Below are positions 12,043-22,089 of a stretch of DNA of 64,000 bases, piece by piece (positions within the stretch are counted from its first letter, which is position 1; every line of letters begins with the position of its first letter). The stretch is from Calonectria ilicicola (taxonomy: Eukaryota; Ascomycota; Sordariomycetes; Hypocreales; Nectriaceae), in contig CP085834.1 in the NCBI GenBank assembly GCA_020809705.1, forward strand, positions 2,480,001 through 2,544,000, given 5' to 3'. The position numbers and the translations under genes are program-made. Under the pieces are notes generated by a model. It saw nothing but the letters and a program-made list of their open reading frames with translations, did no database searches and was not told the origin of the DNA.

Positions 12043-12624
12043 ATGTTCTTTTCCAAGACCATTGTGAGCGCCGTTCTGGCTGCCTCGGCTGTCATTGCCG
12101 CTCCTCTCACAACCCCTCTCGTGCCTCGCAACCAGGAGTACTTTTACCCTTCTGCCATCTGGGCATATGATGTGGGCACTGGTGCCATTGCTTCCACTAC
12201 CTCCACAGATGTTGGTGTTGTTGCTAAGCACACCGGCAACGATGGCCATGACATCACCGCCCTCTTGACCTTTACCTACCCTGATATCGTCTCTGGCCTC
12301 AAGTGTCAATTTGCCTTCTCTCTTGCCCCAGGTGATACCCTGGACGGCAGCGGCAAGCTTGATCTCTTCACCAGTCTCTCTCCTGCGCCCGGCCCCCGAG
12401 ACAGCTGGGGCCCTGGCAACCAGCGCAACATCCACCTTGGACGTCTTTCTGCTGCAATTGGAGCTGATGCTACTTGGGATGCCACCTATAGCACCTACCT
12501 CACCGAGAAGACAGACTGCAAAGCCCCTGGAACCGTCGAAGCCTTCGAGCTCGTTGGTGTGTACGACTACGACTTGATCTCTTGGGCTGAGAACAACTCG
12601 GGTCTTCGCATCGTCCTCTCTTAG
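12043..12624 (+). CDS. Secreted protein with But2-type (ubiquitin 3 binding protein But2 C-terminal) domain
   Basis: A single exon of 193 residues. The signal peptide is MFFSKTIVSAVLAASAVIAA. The body follows the fungal But2 C-terminal domain pattern: a beta-rich region with a Cys-phi-phi-F core (LKCQFAFSLAPGDTLDGSGK), then LDLFTSLSPAPGP, and a C-terminal edge with FELVGVYDYDLISWAENNSG. The mature part has two Cys, likely one disulfide. Members are abundant secreted or cell-surface fungal proteins of unknown biochemical role; despite the domain name a ubiquitin-related function is unlikely for a secreted protein. Codon use is strongly C-ending in the body, suggesting high expression. The domain assignment is from memory of the family pattern and should be tested with a profile search. 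Confidence 0.7.
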   Translation: MFFSKTIVSAVLAASAVIAAPLTTPLVPRNQEYFYPSAIWAYDVGTGAIASTTSTDVGVVAKHTGNDGHDITALLTFTYPDIVSGLKCQFAFSLAPGDTLDGSGKLDLFTSLSPAPGPRDSWGPGNQRNIHLGRLSAAIGADATWDATYSTYLTEKTDCKAPGTVEAFELVGVYDYDLISWAENNSGLRIVLS

Positions 12625-14292
12625 ACTAAAATATTTATTCTGAGATCACAACCACTAATCTTTATATTCTTCTTGTCTTCTCCTTTAAAAATATTTGCAT
12701 GGATACTTTTTTTCTCTTTTTATCAGCATACATGGGTTTTGGGTACAGGGTGTCTGGCAGACGATGGCCTTCATACGATCCTTTAATGAGTCTAATGTTT
12801 TAATGAACTTGGACATATATTATTAGTCTAATGCATAATAGACTTTGCAATTTCAAATTACATGAATGAATAGCTCCTTTACGTAGTTCAATGTAGTGCT
12901 AGTTGCTTCTCCCATCGCTTCCCACTGCAAAATCTCTCTCTTTTTTTTTTGTAAGTGAACAATGGCTCAGCAATGGGGTTTTTGATCCGGCGGTTTTTAG
13001 TGGTTGAGATGGGCATCAATAATCGGAACAATTACATACCCCTGGAAACAGATATTACTGGACTCTGCATGCACCCGGTAGTGATATGCTGACTCTCCTT
13101 CATCTCCTGGATCACTATCTAGGCTAGGAAGGCGAATGAAACACGCGACGCGGCCGGAATCTGGGTACCTATAGCAATTCCGCTTCCAGCGCAGCTGTCA
13201 GTCAAATATAGCTGTCTTGGTCTATCTAAATCTAATTTATTCCGCTTCTCAGTCATGGGGCTCATCATCGTGAAAGATTCCCCAATCTTGTAGACTCGCA
13301 CAAATGGACATGTCGATATCCCAACCTCATCAATCAATTTAGAGCTAGAAACTCTGCATTTTGATTCCCATTTTTGGCATATTTTCGAATATTGGGATCA
13401 GATGTGCATGCCAGGGTTACACAACAGCGCACTGACAAACGAAGATGATTTGTTTGGCCAAGGGAGTGTTGCTAGGCCCCAGACACTGCGGCTGAGAGCT
13501 TGGTATGTGTTTCGCTTCGGCGCGTTCCATAGAATCCGCGGGAGCTGGTGAGTAGCAAGCCGATATCAGGTATGCTGATTTAAGATTACCCCGCGGGGAA
13601 TGAAAGTCATGTTTCAACTTCAGTTTGTTTTCATCCAATCCCGTTGGCAACACTGCTAATTGCTTGGAAATGAAGTACCAGCAGGCGCAGAAAAATCTGA
13701 TGCAAGCATTTGGTATAACCCCTTGCTTTTACATGACCAGCCAAGTCTCAGGATAGCGTAGAACTCATTTTGCGGCTGGAATTACGTACTCATTTCCAAA
13801 TTCATTCTCCAATATTTGGGACTAAACTTTGACCATCATTCAGATTAGAAAGATCAGCACTACTTTGGATATCAATTAATGAATTATATCAGAGACTGAA
13901 GGTGACCTTTTTATGGATATATCTGGGTGTTGGGCAGCCATAATGAGTGCGATACGAGTCAGCACCGTCGATCATTCAAAGCTAGTTGAGATTACTACGT
14001 TAGAAGGGCAACTCGAGACATGCCGATCTAGTCAATTCCCGTTCCCGGGGTTGCTAACGGATTGTGCTTCAATAGTCACGGAACATCCCTTTTTGTATTC
14101 ATGTCAGACAATATACTAATGACGGGCTGAATGACACTTCACATTCCTTCTGCTTTGGTTAGGCTAGATGGAAACGGCTCCTCTTTTCCCGTTCTTGTGT
14201 CCGTATGTGAATAAAAGGTAACAGACAACCTCCCCAACATTGCGTCTGCAGCATCTCATCTCGAAAAGAAACTTACAAGGACTCAAAACATC
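12625..14292. other. Gene-free stretch
   Basis: About 1.7 kb with only short frames lacking domains. The final 100 bases carry an ATAAAAGG sequence at 14211-14218, about 80 bases before the next ATG, which may act as its TATA element. Confidence 0.45.
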
Positions 14293-17200
14293 ATGACCGT
14301 CTACGACACTCTGACCGGTGCCCAGAGGGGCTTGCCTCTGCCTAGCGTTTTTGGTCAAGTTCTGACGATAGAGCTCAAAGATCACGAAGACTCGACACGC
14401 CAGGAAATTATGAGCCTTATCAGCAAAATAGCCCGTGATATTGCCTCAAATTATCCAGGATGCGGCATTGTTGCTGCGTTCAACCCTGAACTTTGGGGTA
14501 AATGGTACAACCGCGTCATTCCCATTGATACAACCATCCTGGGCCGTGGTATCAAGTTTCGCAATACTGGTGGAGATGTGCTCCTGTATGTGAAGGCAGG
14601 TGAGCAAAACCTAGTGTCCAAGATTATGGGCCGGTACAACGCCGAATTGGATGCTCTAGCCAAGGGTAAGATCGATAGGCTTACAGCCGGCAAACGGAGA
14701 GACTTTCGTGTTGGCGGCGGGCGTTATAACGATGGCATCACCAATCCCAACGATCCGATTAGTCTGGCTGAGGACATTCTCGTTAGCTCTCCACCCGATT
14801 ACCGCGGATCCAGCTTCGCTTTCACTCAGAAATTTGAATTTGACTGGCCCCGCATTGCCACCCAGAGCGCAGGAACCTCGGACGAGATGATCGGCCGTAA
14901 TCCGGATGGTGCCTCGCTTCCGCAACACGCGACCAATTCGCACATCCATCGTGCCCATATCAGAAACAAGAACCTAGACCAAAGAAAAATCTTGCGCCAA
15001 GGGTTGTCCTTTGGAAAAAGTGGAGGTCACGCGGGACGTGAAAAGGGACTAATGTTCGTCGCGTTTTGCAATGAACAGTTGCGCTTCGAAAAGATTCTGA
15101 AGAGCATGATAGGAACGGACCCAGAGGCTCCCTTGGATAGACTCTTGGACGTTATCAAAGCGATTAGCGGAGGTTACTGGTATGTTCCCGCAGCAGCCGA
15201 GCTGGGTGTACCGGCCGTTAGAGGAGCTGAAGACATTGTGGAAGACCAGCACTGGGATGTGAGAAGCCCAAATGGCTACCTTTTTTACAATAACCAGGAC
15301 TGGCTACATCAGATGTCTGAAAAGCGCTACGTTGGTGGGGACCCTCCCAGTGATCGTGTGCTGAGTTTGATGTCGCGAACATTCTCGCATTGGCGCGATG
15401 GGTGGATGAAGAAGCAAGATTTCCCTCGGCTGCCCAAGCTCACCGATTATTACAAGAACGATCCAGAGGAACAAAAGAAAATCATGCAAGAGCCAGTACC
15501 AATCCGTAAGGCAATGGCAAATCTCAAGTCGCTCACTTTGACTCTCTCACACCCTGAGTCAGACCTGGCTCACTGGAACGGTCTGCTGCGCCTCAATCCA
15601 AAGGAACTTATCGTTGGTGTCATCCCAGACTTCACGCTAGGCCGAGGCAAAGAAGTAGTGCCATATTTGTCGGAAGATGAGACAATGAAGTTCTGGTTGC
15701 AAGCAAATCTTAACGAATGGTCCGCAATGGGCCACATCGTCCCCGACTTTGAGCGCTTGGTGAACCGTGGCCTGGGTAATCTTTGCGAGGACTTGCGAAC
15801 AAAAATTAGAGAGGCCACTCAGATCCAAGATTCCAAGTCCATTGTCTTTTATCAATCTGCACTCCTTTCCCTTCAGGGCGTACAAGGGTATCTGCGCAAC
15901 TGGCAGACTCTAACTTCCAAGGCGATCGATGAGAGCGACGATAAAAGCGAACAGAACAACATGAAAAGCGTCTCTCAACGCCTCGGCCGCCTCGTTGACC
16001 ATCCACCAGAGAGTTTCCAAGATGCCACGCAGCTCATCTTTACCATGCACGTCTGCTTGCACCTGGTTGGTGAATTGACCGCCTTGGGCCGCCTGGACCA
16101 GATGCTCTGGCCATTCTTGGAAAAGGACTTGGCAAACAAGGTCATTACACTGGATCATGCGCAGGAAATCATCGACTGCCTATGCATGAAGATTGGCGAG
16201 CACGCCTTTGTCAACCGCAACTTTATCAGCGATTACCTCACGTTTGGAACAACAACTGTGAATGGTGTGGGAGGTAACTTCCCTCAGGGTGGCGGAATTA
16301 ACCAGTGGGTGCAGCAAATCACTGTGGGAGGATACAAAGCGCTCGATGGCGATAAGCCTGAAGGCGGTGCGAACACGGTGACCATGTTATTCCTCAAGGC
16401 TGCGCGACGACTTCCAGTCAATGCTCCCACTGTCTCCCTCCGAGTATACAAGGACATTCCGGAAGAATATCTGGACGAAGCCGCGAAGGGCATCCTTTCA
16501 GGTGGCGCACAGCCAATTCTATTTAATGATGACAAGCTCACCGAGGGTCTCTTCCAATCTGGCAAGGATCAACGCTCTGGTCAAGAGCTGGTCAGTCGAA
16601 AGTGGGCGAGGAACTATGCTGCTGATGGTTGTTATGAACCCATGTTTGCGGGTGCTTCGGATTTCACATTCAGCAATGTCGAGCCAATGCTCGCTCTGGA
16701 GCAGACGCTCAATGAAGGAGCTACTTATGGCGCTGCGGGTCCAGAGCACTTGCGAGGCTTGAAGCAGACGTTTCGCACACCGCCAGCTAGTAAGATCAAG
16801 ACATTCAAGCAGCTCCAAGACCTCTTCTTGCAGCAACTTGAATGGCTCGTCCTCAAGTGCTACAGGTACCTACTTAGTAATTACGGAAACCTCGCTGAGG
16901 TGTGCCCAAGCCCGCTGCTCTCTGTGCTCATCGACGGGTGTGTGGAAAAAGGTCTGGATTTGACCAGCGGCGGCGCCCTCTTCCACATCATGGCGCCCAT
17001 GTGTATCGGTGTCTCCAACACAATCGATTCTCTGTACACAATCAAGAAGCTAGTCTTTGACCCAGATACCGCTACAATGACGCTTCCTGATCTCGTTGAC
17101 TGCCTGGTGAACGACTGGGGATTCGACATGGTTGAGCCATTCCAGGACCAGTCGCAAGGTCCCGCCACTCCTGCTCGTTATGCCGTTCGTTATCAGCAAA

Positions 17201-17874
17201 TGAGAGAAGCGGTGCTCCTCCTGCCCAAATGGGGAGGTGGCGACGATGAAGTGAACGAGCTAGGTGACTGGTTCATCACGAACATGGTCAGGATTTGTGT
17301 TGACACAATCAAATCACCCCATCTGGACGAGGTCATCAACAAAATTCATACCAAGTACGGTATTGACTTTAACTTTGTCATAACACCTGGTATTGGCACC
17401 TTCGAGGGCTACACTGGCGATGGCCTCCCCTACGGAGCCTCAGCGGATGGTCGGCGCAAAGGATCACCCATTGCCTCTGACCTTTCCCCGGCGCCGAGCC
17501 CTCAAGACAAGCCCGCCAACCCGGCGTTCCGAAACATTTACCAGGCCATGAAGAGTTGCGAATCCAAGGCCGTGAATTATGGACTCTCCAACGCGTCGCC
17601 TGTCGACATGAACATTGACGAGTCATTCCCACTGGCAGATATGCAGAGGTTTGTCAAAGACTACGCCCAAGGCAAAGTCGGTGGCAATCTCATCACAATC
17701 ACCTGTGCTGATCTGAAGACATTTGAGAATGCCACCAGGGACCCTGAAAAGTACAACCTAGTCCGCGTCAGAATGGGTGGATGGACCGAATTTTACGCCA
17801 CCATGTTCCCAGCTCATCAGCAGCATCATCAACGTCGGCAGCGATTCACTCCCAATGAAAAGGCTAAAATTTAA
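14293..17874 (+). CDS. Fusion of B-type DyP peroxidase and glycyl radical enzyme
   Basis: One intronless frame of 1193 residues. Residues about 1-365 align by eye with B-type dye-decolorizing peroxidases (YfeX-like). The GxxDG-type Asp is D147 in RYNDGITNP, the heme-ligand His is H217 in NSHIHR and the distal Arg is R235 in ILRQGLSFG. The domain ends in the typical GGYWYVPAAAEL. From about residue 375 a whole glycyl radical enzyme follows (pyruvate formate-lyase/dehydratase fold): NPKELIVG, the thiyl Cys motif DGCYEP (C780, E782), and a C-terminal radical loop RMGGWTEFY with Gly1163 thirty residues from the end; Trp replaces the usual Tyr. All key residues of both halves are intact and there are no stops. 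Heme peroxidase and radical lyase/dehydratase activities are inferred; the substrate is unknown. The required radical-SAM activase is not in this window. Lack of introns in 3.6 kb suggests transfer from bacteria, at least for the parts. Confidence 0.9.
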   Translation: MTVYDTLTGAQRGLPLPSVFGQVLTIELKDHEDSTRQEIMSLISKIARDIASNYPGCGIVAAFNPELWGKWYNRVIPIDTTILGRGIKFRNTGGDVLLYVKAGEQNLVSKIMGRYNAELDALAKGKIDRLTAGKRRDFRVGGGRYNDGITNPNDPISLAEDILVSSPPDYRGSSFAFTQKFEFDWPRIATQSAGTSDEMIGRNPDGASLPQHATNSHIHRAHIRNKNLDQRKILRQGLSFGKSGGHAGREKGLMFVAFCNEQLRFEKILKSMIGTDPEAPLDRLLDVIKAISGGYWYVPAAAELGVPAVRGAEDIVEDQHWDVRSPNGYLFYNNQDWLHQMSEKRYVGGDPPSDRVLSLMSRTFSHWRDGWMKKQDFPRLPKLTDYYKNDPEEQKKIMQEPVPIRKAMANLKSLTLTLSHPESDLAHWNGLLRLNPKELIVGVIPDFTLGRGKEVVPYLSEDETMKFWLQANLNEWSAMGHIVPDFERLVNRGLGNLCEDLRTKIREATQIQDSKSIVFYQSALLSLQGVQGYLRNWQTLTSKAIDESDDKSEQNNMKSVSQRLGRLVDHPPESFQDATQLIFTMHVCLHLVGELTALGRLDQMLWPFLEKDLANKVITLDHAQEIIDCLCMKIGEHAFVNRNFISDYLTFGTTTVNGVGGNFPQGGGINQWVQQITVGGYKALDGDKPEGGANTVTMLFLKAARRLPVNAPTVSLRVYKDIPEEYLDEAAKGILSGGAQPILFNDDKLTEGLFQSGKDQRSGQELVSRKWARNYAADGCYEPMFAGASDFTFSNVEPMLALEQTLNEGATYGAAGPEHLRGLKQTFRTPPASKIKTFKQLQDLFLQQLEWLVLKCYRYLLSNYGNLAEVCPSPLLSVLIDGCVEKGLDLTSGGALFHIMAPMCIGVSNTIDSLYTIKKLVFDPDTATMTLPDLVDCLVNDWGFDMVEPFQDQSQGPATPARYAVRYQQMREAVLLLPKWGGGDDEVNELGDWFITNMVRICVDTIKSPHLDEVINKIHTKYGIDFNFVITPGIGTFEGYTGDGLPYGASADGRRKGSPIASDLSPAPSPQDKPANPAFRNIYQAMKSCESKAVNYGLSNASPVDMNIDESFPLADMQRFVKDYAQGKVGGNLITITCADLKTFENATRDPEKYNLVRVRMGGWTEFYATMFPAHQQHHQRRQRFTPNEKAKI

Positions 17875-18773
17875 AGATGCGGAAAACTCAATCTAAAAGT
17901 TTATGCGCTCCCTCCATGGTCATATGAGTGTGGTGGTTGGAGATTAAAAGTCTGCCGGAGCCGCCATCTTAGTTAAAGATCTTCACTATTTCAGCTACAA
18001 GACCTATAATCGCGTAATCTCCTTTATCTCTTAGAAATACAATCAAAATATTGGAGACAATCTTAATCCACCGTGCGGGATTTTTTTCACGCCTTGTGTA
18101 CAAAATGTTTGCGACAGCCGATGTCAATTTCATATCCCCTACCCTACACACCAAAATCTCGCTGTGCCATGCCACTTGAACCGGAACGAACAAATATTGA
18201 CCAAGTCACTCGCACTTCGGTCCTTCTAAAAGACATTGCCAACGTAGTTTTCTAGTCAGGCATCCTAATATGTTCACAAGAGATTAATACCATTATAAAT
18301 TGTGGCTCACTACTCTGGCCGGGATTCTATGGCCCATCAATGAGATAGAGAGGAAATTTGCTGAATGTCAATCATCTTCAACCTCGAATCTCTCTAGATC
18401 AGACCGCTCCTAGTAGCATAAGAATGCAACTGAAACCCCCAGACTTGTAGATGGAATAATTAGGCTTTTTCTGATGTACCTGATCTTCTAGGCGCGTAGT
18501 GGAGAACCACGTCCATTTCTTTAGTGAATTGTCTAATAAATTCCGGAGTGGAATAGATTTTACACCTTCAACGCAGGGATTAAATTGAATGATAAATCAA
18601 TGTTAGAATGGAAATATTGCGAGACGTGAAGATTGAAGTGACCACCCAAGAATGGAAAATGAAGACATATATATCATAAACTAGTAGCAAGATTACCACC
18701 GAAGTGGTGCATAATACCATTCTTCCGTGTAACTCTGTCGCAGATCTCCAGGGACTAAGGGAAAAAGCCATTT
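17875..18773. other. Gene-free stretch
   Basis: About 0.9 kb of AT-rich sequence downstream of the peroxidase/glycyl-radical gene, before the relic region. No supported gene. Confidence 0.45.
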
Positions 18774-19244
18774 TCAGGTTCTTCTTCTCATTTTGAGAGA
18801 GTTAAGCTGCTCAAAGGCGTACGATTTCCTATCAGCTCTCCGTCCTCTGGGCAACCTACCTTGCCCACGTGAATTTACTGGGATGACATATCGTTTCTCT
18901 ATATCAGTCGGAAAGAGTCTAACCCAGCGCATCTCATAAAGAAGCATTATGACCTTGACTTGCAAGTTGTGATCCTGACTGGAGGGATCCAAGAGTGTTT
19001 TGTTGAGTTCTTGAATAAAGTTAAATTCGGATTCATGTTCGAATGAGAACCGGATTGTAGACATGTCTATGACGATATAGACCTCTTTTTGAAACGTTGT
19101 TAAAATTTGACGGAGCAATGCAACGGACTCTTTTAGTGTCTGGATGTTGTAGAACTGCGAGTAGCGGAATGAAAGTTTCTTTTCCGTATCGACTATCCCG
19201 CGGAGCTGCAGTGCTTGACGATTCAGATACTTCATCAAATCCAT
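18774..19244 (-). pseudogene. Fragment possibly derived from a STAND/P-loop protein
   Basis: An open frame of 156 residues that starts without an obvious promoter and whose 5' end abuts the AAA+ relic on the other strand. The segment YSQFYNIQTLKESVALLRQI followed by EVYIVIDMSTI resembles the stretch before and across the Walker B strand of fungal NTPase-ankyrin proteins, where a conserved acidic pair (D-x-L-D or similar) would be expected; here it reads IDMSTI. No Walker A is present. I read it as a decayed piece of a larger gene brought next to the AAA relic by rearrangement. It could also be a chance open frame. Confidence 0.3.
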
Positions 19245-19339
19245 CGACGTTGGGAGTAACTGTCATTTGCGGCTTTTCAAGGCCCAAATAGTCTGGACAG
19301 GGGAATCGCTCAAGGCCCGTATAACGTCCACGCCGAAGT

Positions 19340-20051
19340 CCACAATTGCCGACCGTAAATTAGACGGCCCCTTGATTATTGCAAGCGAGGATTTGCTGGC
19401 CGAGGAGAATTTCGCAAGATCCGGGGACAGCCAAAACTTGTTTGTAGAGGCAGTTGAAAAATATTTGAACTCTGTTTTTCATTTAGGTAAGATTTGGGAC
19501 TGTGTTGTGCTTCTTGATGAAGCAGAAGTATTCTTGGAACAAAGAACTTTGAACGATCTCAAACGAACGCCTTGGTTTCAATATTCTTGCGGACACTGGA
19601 ATACTATGAGGGCATCTTGATTCTGGCAACAAATCGGGTTGGAACCTTTGATGAAGCATTCAAGTCACGTATTCAACTAGCCCTTCGTTACCAGAGGCTG
19701 GACAAGGAGCAACGAAAGCATGTCTGGCACAATTTCATGAAAAGACTTCAAAGACTTGGTGAACAAGACAGTATTGATTTTGACGACATTGTAACACACA
19801 TGGATGACCTCGCAGGATACAAGCTAAACGGGCGGCAAATACGAAATGGAATTGCAACAGGGCGCCAGCTGGCAAAATATAAGGGTGTTAAGATGACCTT
19901 TTCACAATTAAAAAGAGCGATACATGTGGTCAAGGAGTTTGATGATTATCTGGGTGACGTGCGGGCAGGGGATATCCAAGAGCATGATTCAAAGGAAACC
20001 GACGGCAAGTATTCGGATGAGTACGTTGCCCGGATGGAATCAACGCGATAG
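19340..20051 (+). pseudogene. Truncated, frameshifted AAA+ ATPase
   Basis: The C-terminal half of a fungal AAA+ ATPase is clearly readable: FHLGKIWDCVVLLDEAEVFL (Walker B, LLDEAE), EQRTLNDLKR, then after a one-base frame change near 19568 ALVSIFLRTLEYYEGILILA, TNRVGTFDEAFKSRIQLALR (sensor/arginine finger region) and the lid domain up to the stop at 20051. The frame change fits a single missing base in the codon after LNDLKR. The Walker A half and the N-terminal domain of the usual 700-1000 residue family member are missing; homology fades upstream of about 19340. So it is a 5'-truncated pseudogene. The downstream frame alone (from 19572) is 159 residues and could only give a lid fragment. Confidence 0.75.
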
Positions 20052-20675
20052 GTGCTCTGGGGTAATTGTATATAGATTTATTGGTATTGAACGAGTGCAC
20101 GCTGGTATCCGTCATGAAGCTCAAACCTAACAACCTATGTTGCTTAGTGGTGTTTAAAGACAGATGATCAAGTGTAGGGTGAGTGCTTAGCATAGAAATG
20201 CCACCATTATGGGACAAAGTATTCATTCTTTCCAATACAACAACATACTCTAAATTTACTTCACTATTATTTATTGGAGGAAAGAAGGAAAAGCTGCTAA
20301 CTGGGTTGTCTTTTTTTTCTCTGCTTTTTGATATAATGCAAATACAGATTGTTGTCATCTACTCATGTTTCACTTGGATATTATCCGCCCCTGATCGCGG
20401 TTGACCGCAAGTATGTTATTGTCAACGAGCCAGTATTGCCTTCGGCTAGCACATCGACATATTTGCTGTCGCGCATTCATTTCATTGAGAGTATACCCAA
20501 ACGGCGAGTTCCCTCTAGGTACCATTGTCGATATGAATCAACCTCGTTGGCGCCAATGGTTGTGAACACAAACCAAGTAGTCAGGACTTTGCGAAGGGAG
20601 AGTCAAAAAGATCATGAAGAATTTCATTTTTCAATCTATTGACATATTTTAGGGCGCAATTCAATGAGAAATAGA
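20052..20675. other. Gene-free stretch
   Basis: About 0.6 kb between the AAA+ relic and the F-box-like gene (tail to tail). Nothing recognisable; presumably terminators and 3' UTR. Confidence 0.45.
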
Positions 20676-21410
20676 CTAGTCCGTTGGAGAGGTGCCTCCC
20701 AAATTCTCTTTGTTTGAGGAGCGAGGTTCGCTTTCCCAAATAGACCAGTCTCGCGGGTTCGGTCGTATGACCATCTCTCGCATTGAACGCCTTAGAATAT
20801 CTTTAACAACAGCTTGCCGCACATTGAAGATGTTTTCCTGAAGATAGTACTCGATCTTTCCAAGCGCTAGCGATCGAGCATTCTCTAGATCGCGGATGCA
20901 GAGCGTTAAGCCATCTTGCGGTGTGGCCTGCTGGAAGATCACTTCAATTGTTTCAAGGCACAGTACTTGCCAAGGTTTCATGTCCAAGGAAATAAGCGAT
21001 ATGGTCTCTCTAGGCAGCCGGTCATCATTGAATCCATGGAAGATGCATAGTGGTGCCTGTCTTATTGGGAGGTCCCATGCCTCCAAATAAATGGTGCGAC
21101 AGGTCAGAAGCAGAGAAGTGTCAACACGAGGTGGACCGGTAGCATGCGGTCGCCATGCGTGAAGATCTCGATCGTAGGGTCGGCGGGGGTCACAATATGT
21201 GGCAGTGGCGAGTTCCCAAATTTGATATCGTATTTCAGCAGGCAGTTGAAGTAATTGACTCTGGAGTTGAGGATGAAAGCCAGACAAGGGAAATTGGACA
21301 AGTGCAGCCAAGGGCAGTGTGTCCGATGGTGCACTTGGGAAGATGTCCTCTCCAAGGTCCACCTCCTCATTCTCCGCACCGACTTGAAGAAAAGTACAGG
21401 CATTAGCCAT
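20676..21410 (-). CDS. F-box-like/2EXR-type protein
   Basis: An intronless frame of 244 residues. The recognisable part is LLQLPAEIRYQIWELAT (about residues 57-73), the LPxEIRxxIWEL helix of fungal F-box-like (2EXR, DUF7730) proteins, followed by VDTSLLLTCRTIYLEAWDLP, the second conserved helix of that family. The C-terminal half is charged and helical. There is no signal peptide or membrane segment. Many family members are longer (over 300 residues), so this may be a short or trimmed member. By analogy it could be a substrate adaptor in an SCF-like ubiquitin ligase, but such a role has rarely been shown for this group. Confidence 0.6.
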   Translation of the reverse strand: MANACTFLQVGAENEEVDLGEDIFPSAPSDTLPLAALVQFPLSGFHPQLQSQLLQLPAEIRYQIWELATATYCDPRRPYDRDLHAWRPHATGPPRVDTSLLLTCRTIYLEAWDLPIRQAPLCIFHGFNDDRLPRETISLISLDMKPWQVLCLETIEVIFQQATPQDGLTLCIRDLENARSLALGKIEYYLQENIFNVRQAVVKDILRRSMREMVIRPNPRDWSIWESEPRSSNKENLGGTSPTD

Positions 21411-22089
21411 TCAAGATAAGTGATGGATCTTGCGGTTGACAATTGCTTGGGCAAAATGTAAATTGATTGGATGTTGAGTCAACAAGCAGATGCGCCGTTT
21501 CACAAACAAACAGCAATCGCGTGAAATTGAAAGTCGTGGGGGCTTCGGATTTGCAACCGCATTGCATGTCGGTTCATTTCAGGAAGTCCGTCAGCCAATC
21601 CCTGTTCTGTTTGAATATCTGTTGGTCCAACAACTTTTTCCTGGCCAGACTGGGATTTCGGGTCTCATCCGTGAGCATGCATGACCAACACAGGCAAAAA
21701 TAGACGAAAATGGGGAATCGAGTCGTATGACTTTTACAGATTTATGGTCAATATTGTACGAGGCTGCAAAATCTTTGCTTTTACGAAAATTAGTTGGAAT
21801 CTATCCATCTACCACCGATCGCGTGACAAGCCAGATACCTCTCTGCTCTTGCTGGCCACAATCAAATGACCAGGTTCCCTAATTAGTCTTCCAAACAAGG
21901 TCAATCCTTTCAAACAATCACTTCTTAGATACAAATAACACCAACTGCCCCTGTACTGCGCAGTGTTGGTTATGATGGTTTTATCAAGACTGAGGGAGAA
22001 TGGTGGATAGATTAATGATTACAAGGTAAAATCTCCGGGAGCCGTAATTAGGCTAAGGGTCGCTACAGACGCCACAACGTTCACACCTA
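21411..22089. other. Gene-free stretch
   Basis: About 0.7 kb upstream of the F-box-like gene and downstream of the alpha/beta hydrolase gene. Only short frames without features. Confidence 0.45.

Noticed and set aside
19572..20051. Annotating the AAA+ lid frame as a functional small gene
   Set aside because: It lacks both Walker motifs, begins in the middle of a conserved helix and is connected by a one-base frameshift to the Walker B segment upstream.
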